A DNA stretch of 64,000 nt, taken from contig NZ_LR134383.1 in NCBI RefSeq assembly GCF_900637635.1, positions 1,705,501-1,769,500 on the forward strand. Direction: 5' to 3'. Position numbers and translations under genes: made by a program. Below the pieces are notes generated by a model. That model was not told the DNA's origin, made no database searches, and saw nothing but the letters and a program-made list of their open reading frames with translations. Numbering within the stretch: position 1 is the stretch's first letter; the number at the start of each line of letters is the position of its first letter. This DNA is from Legionella jordanis (GTDB lineage Bacteria > Pseudomonadota > Gammaproteobacteria > Legionellales > Legionellaceae). Below, in pieces: positions 62,355 through 64,000 of the stretch.

Positions 62355-63938
62355 ATGAACCCTTCTTCTACAAAGACCGTTTATTTCCTTATCCCCTCAT
62401 TGTTACTGCTGACTCTAATTATTTTGGAATTTCAGCTTATTTTATCCATGAACGGAGGCGTGTTTAGCTATAGCCTTGATGATCCTTATATTCATTTATC
62501 ACTGGCTAAACACATAGCCAGAGGATGGTATGGACTTAGTTTTCTTGAACATGCCAGCCCCTCTTCAAGCATCCTTTGGCCCTTTTTACTAGCCCCATTG
62601 TCCTACTTTCCCTTTTTTGACATAGCCCCCTTCATACTGAATAGTTTTCTTTGTTTTTGTATTTTATGGATTTTAATTGATTTCTATTTATCAATCCAAA
62701 AAAGCATTGTCTTCAGTTGGGGCTATTTAATTGTATTCTGCCTACTTATACCGGGTTTTAATTTTATTGGTTTAATCTTTTCGGGCATGGAGCATGCTCT
62801 GCAGATGCTCCTGGCTGTGCTTCTTGTTATTGGCCTAATTAATGAAAGTAAATCTCATCGGACTTCAAGATGGTTGATTCTAGCTATTTTTTTAGGTCCT
62901 TTAGTGCGCTATGAAAGTCTGGCTTTATCCCTCCCTGCCTTAATTTTTTTATACTACCGCGGCCATCGCAAAACAGCGCTCTATACTTTGGCCATCCTGT
63001 TGCTTGCATTGGGATTGTTTAGTTTGTTTTTATATTCCATGAATCAACCACTTCTGCCCACCTCTACCTTAGTGAAGCTAAGCTATGGCTTTCATTGGGG
63101 TTTTGCTCAAAAATTGATGATGGGCATTCATGTTAATTTCATTCAGCGCCAAGCTTTGATTTTTCTGTTTTTACTGACTTGTTTCCTAGTCCTGATTCTG
63201 TACTCAGATACTTCTACAGTCAAAAAGCAGCTGCTCATGGTTTTAAGCGCAAGTCTGTTGCTGCACTTGCTGTTTGGAAGATTTAATTGGTATTACCGCT
63301 ATGAAATGCATTTATATGCAGCCGCATGGGTATTAATTTTTTATCTTTTCTTCGACAGGGTTCCTGAGGAATCCGCCGGAAAAAGAAAAGGCTTCTTTTT
63401 TTTGTTGGTGCTGGGGTTCGTATTCGCCAGCTTACCGTATTTTACTGTACCGATCACCACCCCAATCGGCGCAAACAACATCTACATTCAACAATATCAA
63501 ATGCGAAAATTCGTGCTGCAAAATTTAAAGGGGCCCGTTGCAGCCAATGACATCGGTTGGCTTTCTTTTGATAACCCCTATTACGTTTTAGATTTATGGG
63601 GGCTCGCAAATTATCGAGCGTATCAAGAGCGAGTTGCGGATATTTATTCAACCAATTGGATGGATCTGGAAACCAGGCAAGCTGGAATTAAGCTCGCGAT
63701 GCTTTATAACAGCTGGTTTTACTCCGCCCCAGAAAATTGGCAGCTACTGGGATGCCTATACTTCAAAGGGCCATTAATTACTGCCGATGATCGTGTAGTG
63801 CATTTTTATGCAACCGACCACAAATATGCTTCGGAGTTATTGGATAAGCTTGGGCAATATCAAAAAGAATTGCCCAATGGGGCTGGTTTTGTATTTGACT
63901 GCTCATCAGTAGAAACTAAAAAAAGAAAGCAGAGCTAA
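62355..63938 (+). CDS. Large polytopic membrane protein, glycosyltransferase-like (ArnT/PMT-like topology)
   Basis: Product of 527 residues. Residues 10-355 hold around 10-12 helices; an early loop after the first helix contains SYSLDDPYIHLSLAKHIARG, where the DDPY-like acidic pair resembles the catalytic Asp of GT-C glycosyltransferases (polyprenyl-phosphate sugar donors). The C-terminal 170 residues are mainly soluble (GPVAANDIGWLSFDNPYYVL, DLWGLAN). GT-C membership is likely but the acceptor and donor are unknown. Upstream Fur-like box and -10 are described separately. A frame start further in would remove the first helix. Confidence 0.68.
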   Translation: MNPSSTKTVYFLIPSLLLLTLIILEFQLILSMNGGVFSYSLDDPYIHLSLAKHIARGWYGLSFLEHASPSSSILWPFLLAPLSYFPFFDIAPFILNSFLCFCILWILIDFYLSIQKSIVFSWGYLIVFCLLIPGFNFIGLIFSGMEHALQMLLAVLLVIGLINESKSHRTSRWLILAIFLGPLVRYESLALSLPALIFLYYRGHRKTALYTLAILLLALGLFSLFLYSMNQPLLPTSTLVKLSYGFHWGFAQKLMMGIHVNFIQRQALIFLFLLTCFLVLILYSDTSTVKKQLLMVLSASLLLHLLFGRFNWYYRYEMHLYAAAWVLIFYLFFDRVPEESAGKRKGFFFLLVLGFVFASLPYFTVPITTPIGANNIYIQQYQMRKFVLQNLKGPVAANDIGWLSFDNPYYVLDLWGLANYRAYQERVADIYSTNWMDLETRQAGIKLAMLYNSWFYSAPENWQLLGCLYFKGPLITADDRVVHFYATDHKYASELLDKLGQYQKELPNGAGFVFDCSSVETKKRKQS

Positions 63939-64000
63939 CCGATTTTTTATTTTCGCCATTCTTTCAATCCAATTTGAAAATTTCACTGATCCTTTAAATA

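Overview
This is a 64 kb stretch of AT-rich gammaproteobacterial chromosome, most likely from a Legionella species. The reasons are a Legionella-type outer membrane protein of the MOMP-like family, a flagellin flaA-flaG-fliD-fliS block with a sigma-28 promoter, a complete zwf-pgl-edd-glk-eda-sugar transporter operon as known from Legionella pneumophila, a CpxRA pair, an EnhA-like L,D-transpeptidase, and several large or orphan proteins of the kind that fill Legionella effector collections. No tRNA, rRNA, insertion sequence, prophage or CRISPR array was seen. The left edge cuts a SPOR-domain (dedD-like) gene.

Layout. 1-2.8 kb (minus): dedD-like, folC, accD in overlapping order, as in E. coli. 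3.1-7.2 kb (plus): flagellar filament, cap and export-chaperone genes. 7.3-8.5 kb: a DUF1328 peptide and a secreted L,D-transpeptidase. 8.5-13.3 kb (minus): rluB-scpB-scpA-trpS-yciO-PHP phosphatase, a translationally coupled housekeeping row. 13.5-18.6 kb (plus): a lone receiver-domain protein, ybeZ-ybeY-ybeX (RNA maturation and ion homeostasis), cpxR-cpxA. 18.7-29.5 kb: an accessory block with a polytopic orphan, a 2346-residue protein with ankyrin-like repeats, a small secreted protein, a DKLGHF-containing exported protein and another orphan. 29.7-31.7 kb: cdd-purine nucleoside phosphorylase-deoC, overlapping genes for nucleoside salvage. 31.7-33.1 kb: ubiC-ubiA, first steps of ubiquinone synthesis. 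33.3-40.3 kb: Entner-Doudoroff operon. 40.4-48.6 kb: mixed metabolic and orphan genes, including a PAS-receiver protein without a kinase and an acetyltransferase fused to a nucleotide-binding domain. 48.8-53.6 kb: amino acid permease, then a stress-type cluster (host attachment/AtsE family, small protein, phosphoribosyltransferase, dienelactone hydrolase-like, erythromycin esterase-like). 53.7-64 kb: outer membrane protein, O-antigen ligase-like protein with a repeat tail, alpha/beta hydrolase, type II NADH dehydrogenase, patatin-like phospholipase, small membrane protein, FAD monooxygenase, and a large polytopic membrane protein with a Fur-box-like site upstream.

The most original material is the 2346-residue protein, the phosphoribosyltransferase/hydrolase/esterase cluster of unknown chemistry, the GNAT-P-loop fusion, the receiver proteins without normal partners, and several clean palindromes in the right-hand intergenic regions. 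All functional calls come from reading motifs by eye; no database search was run.
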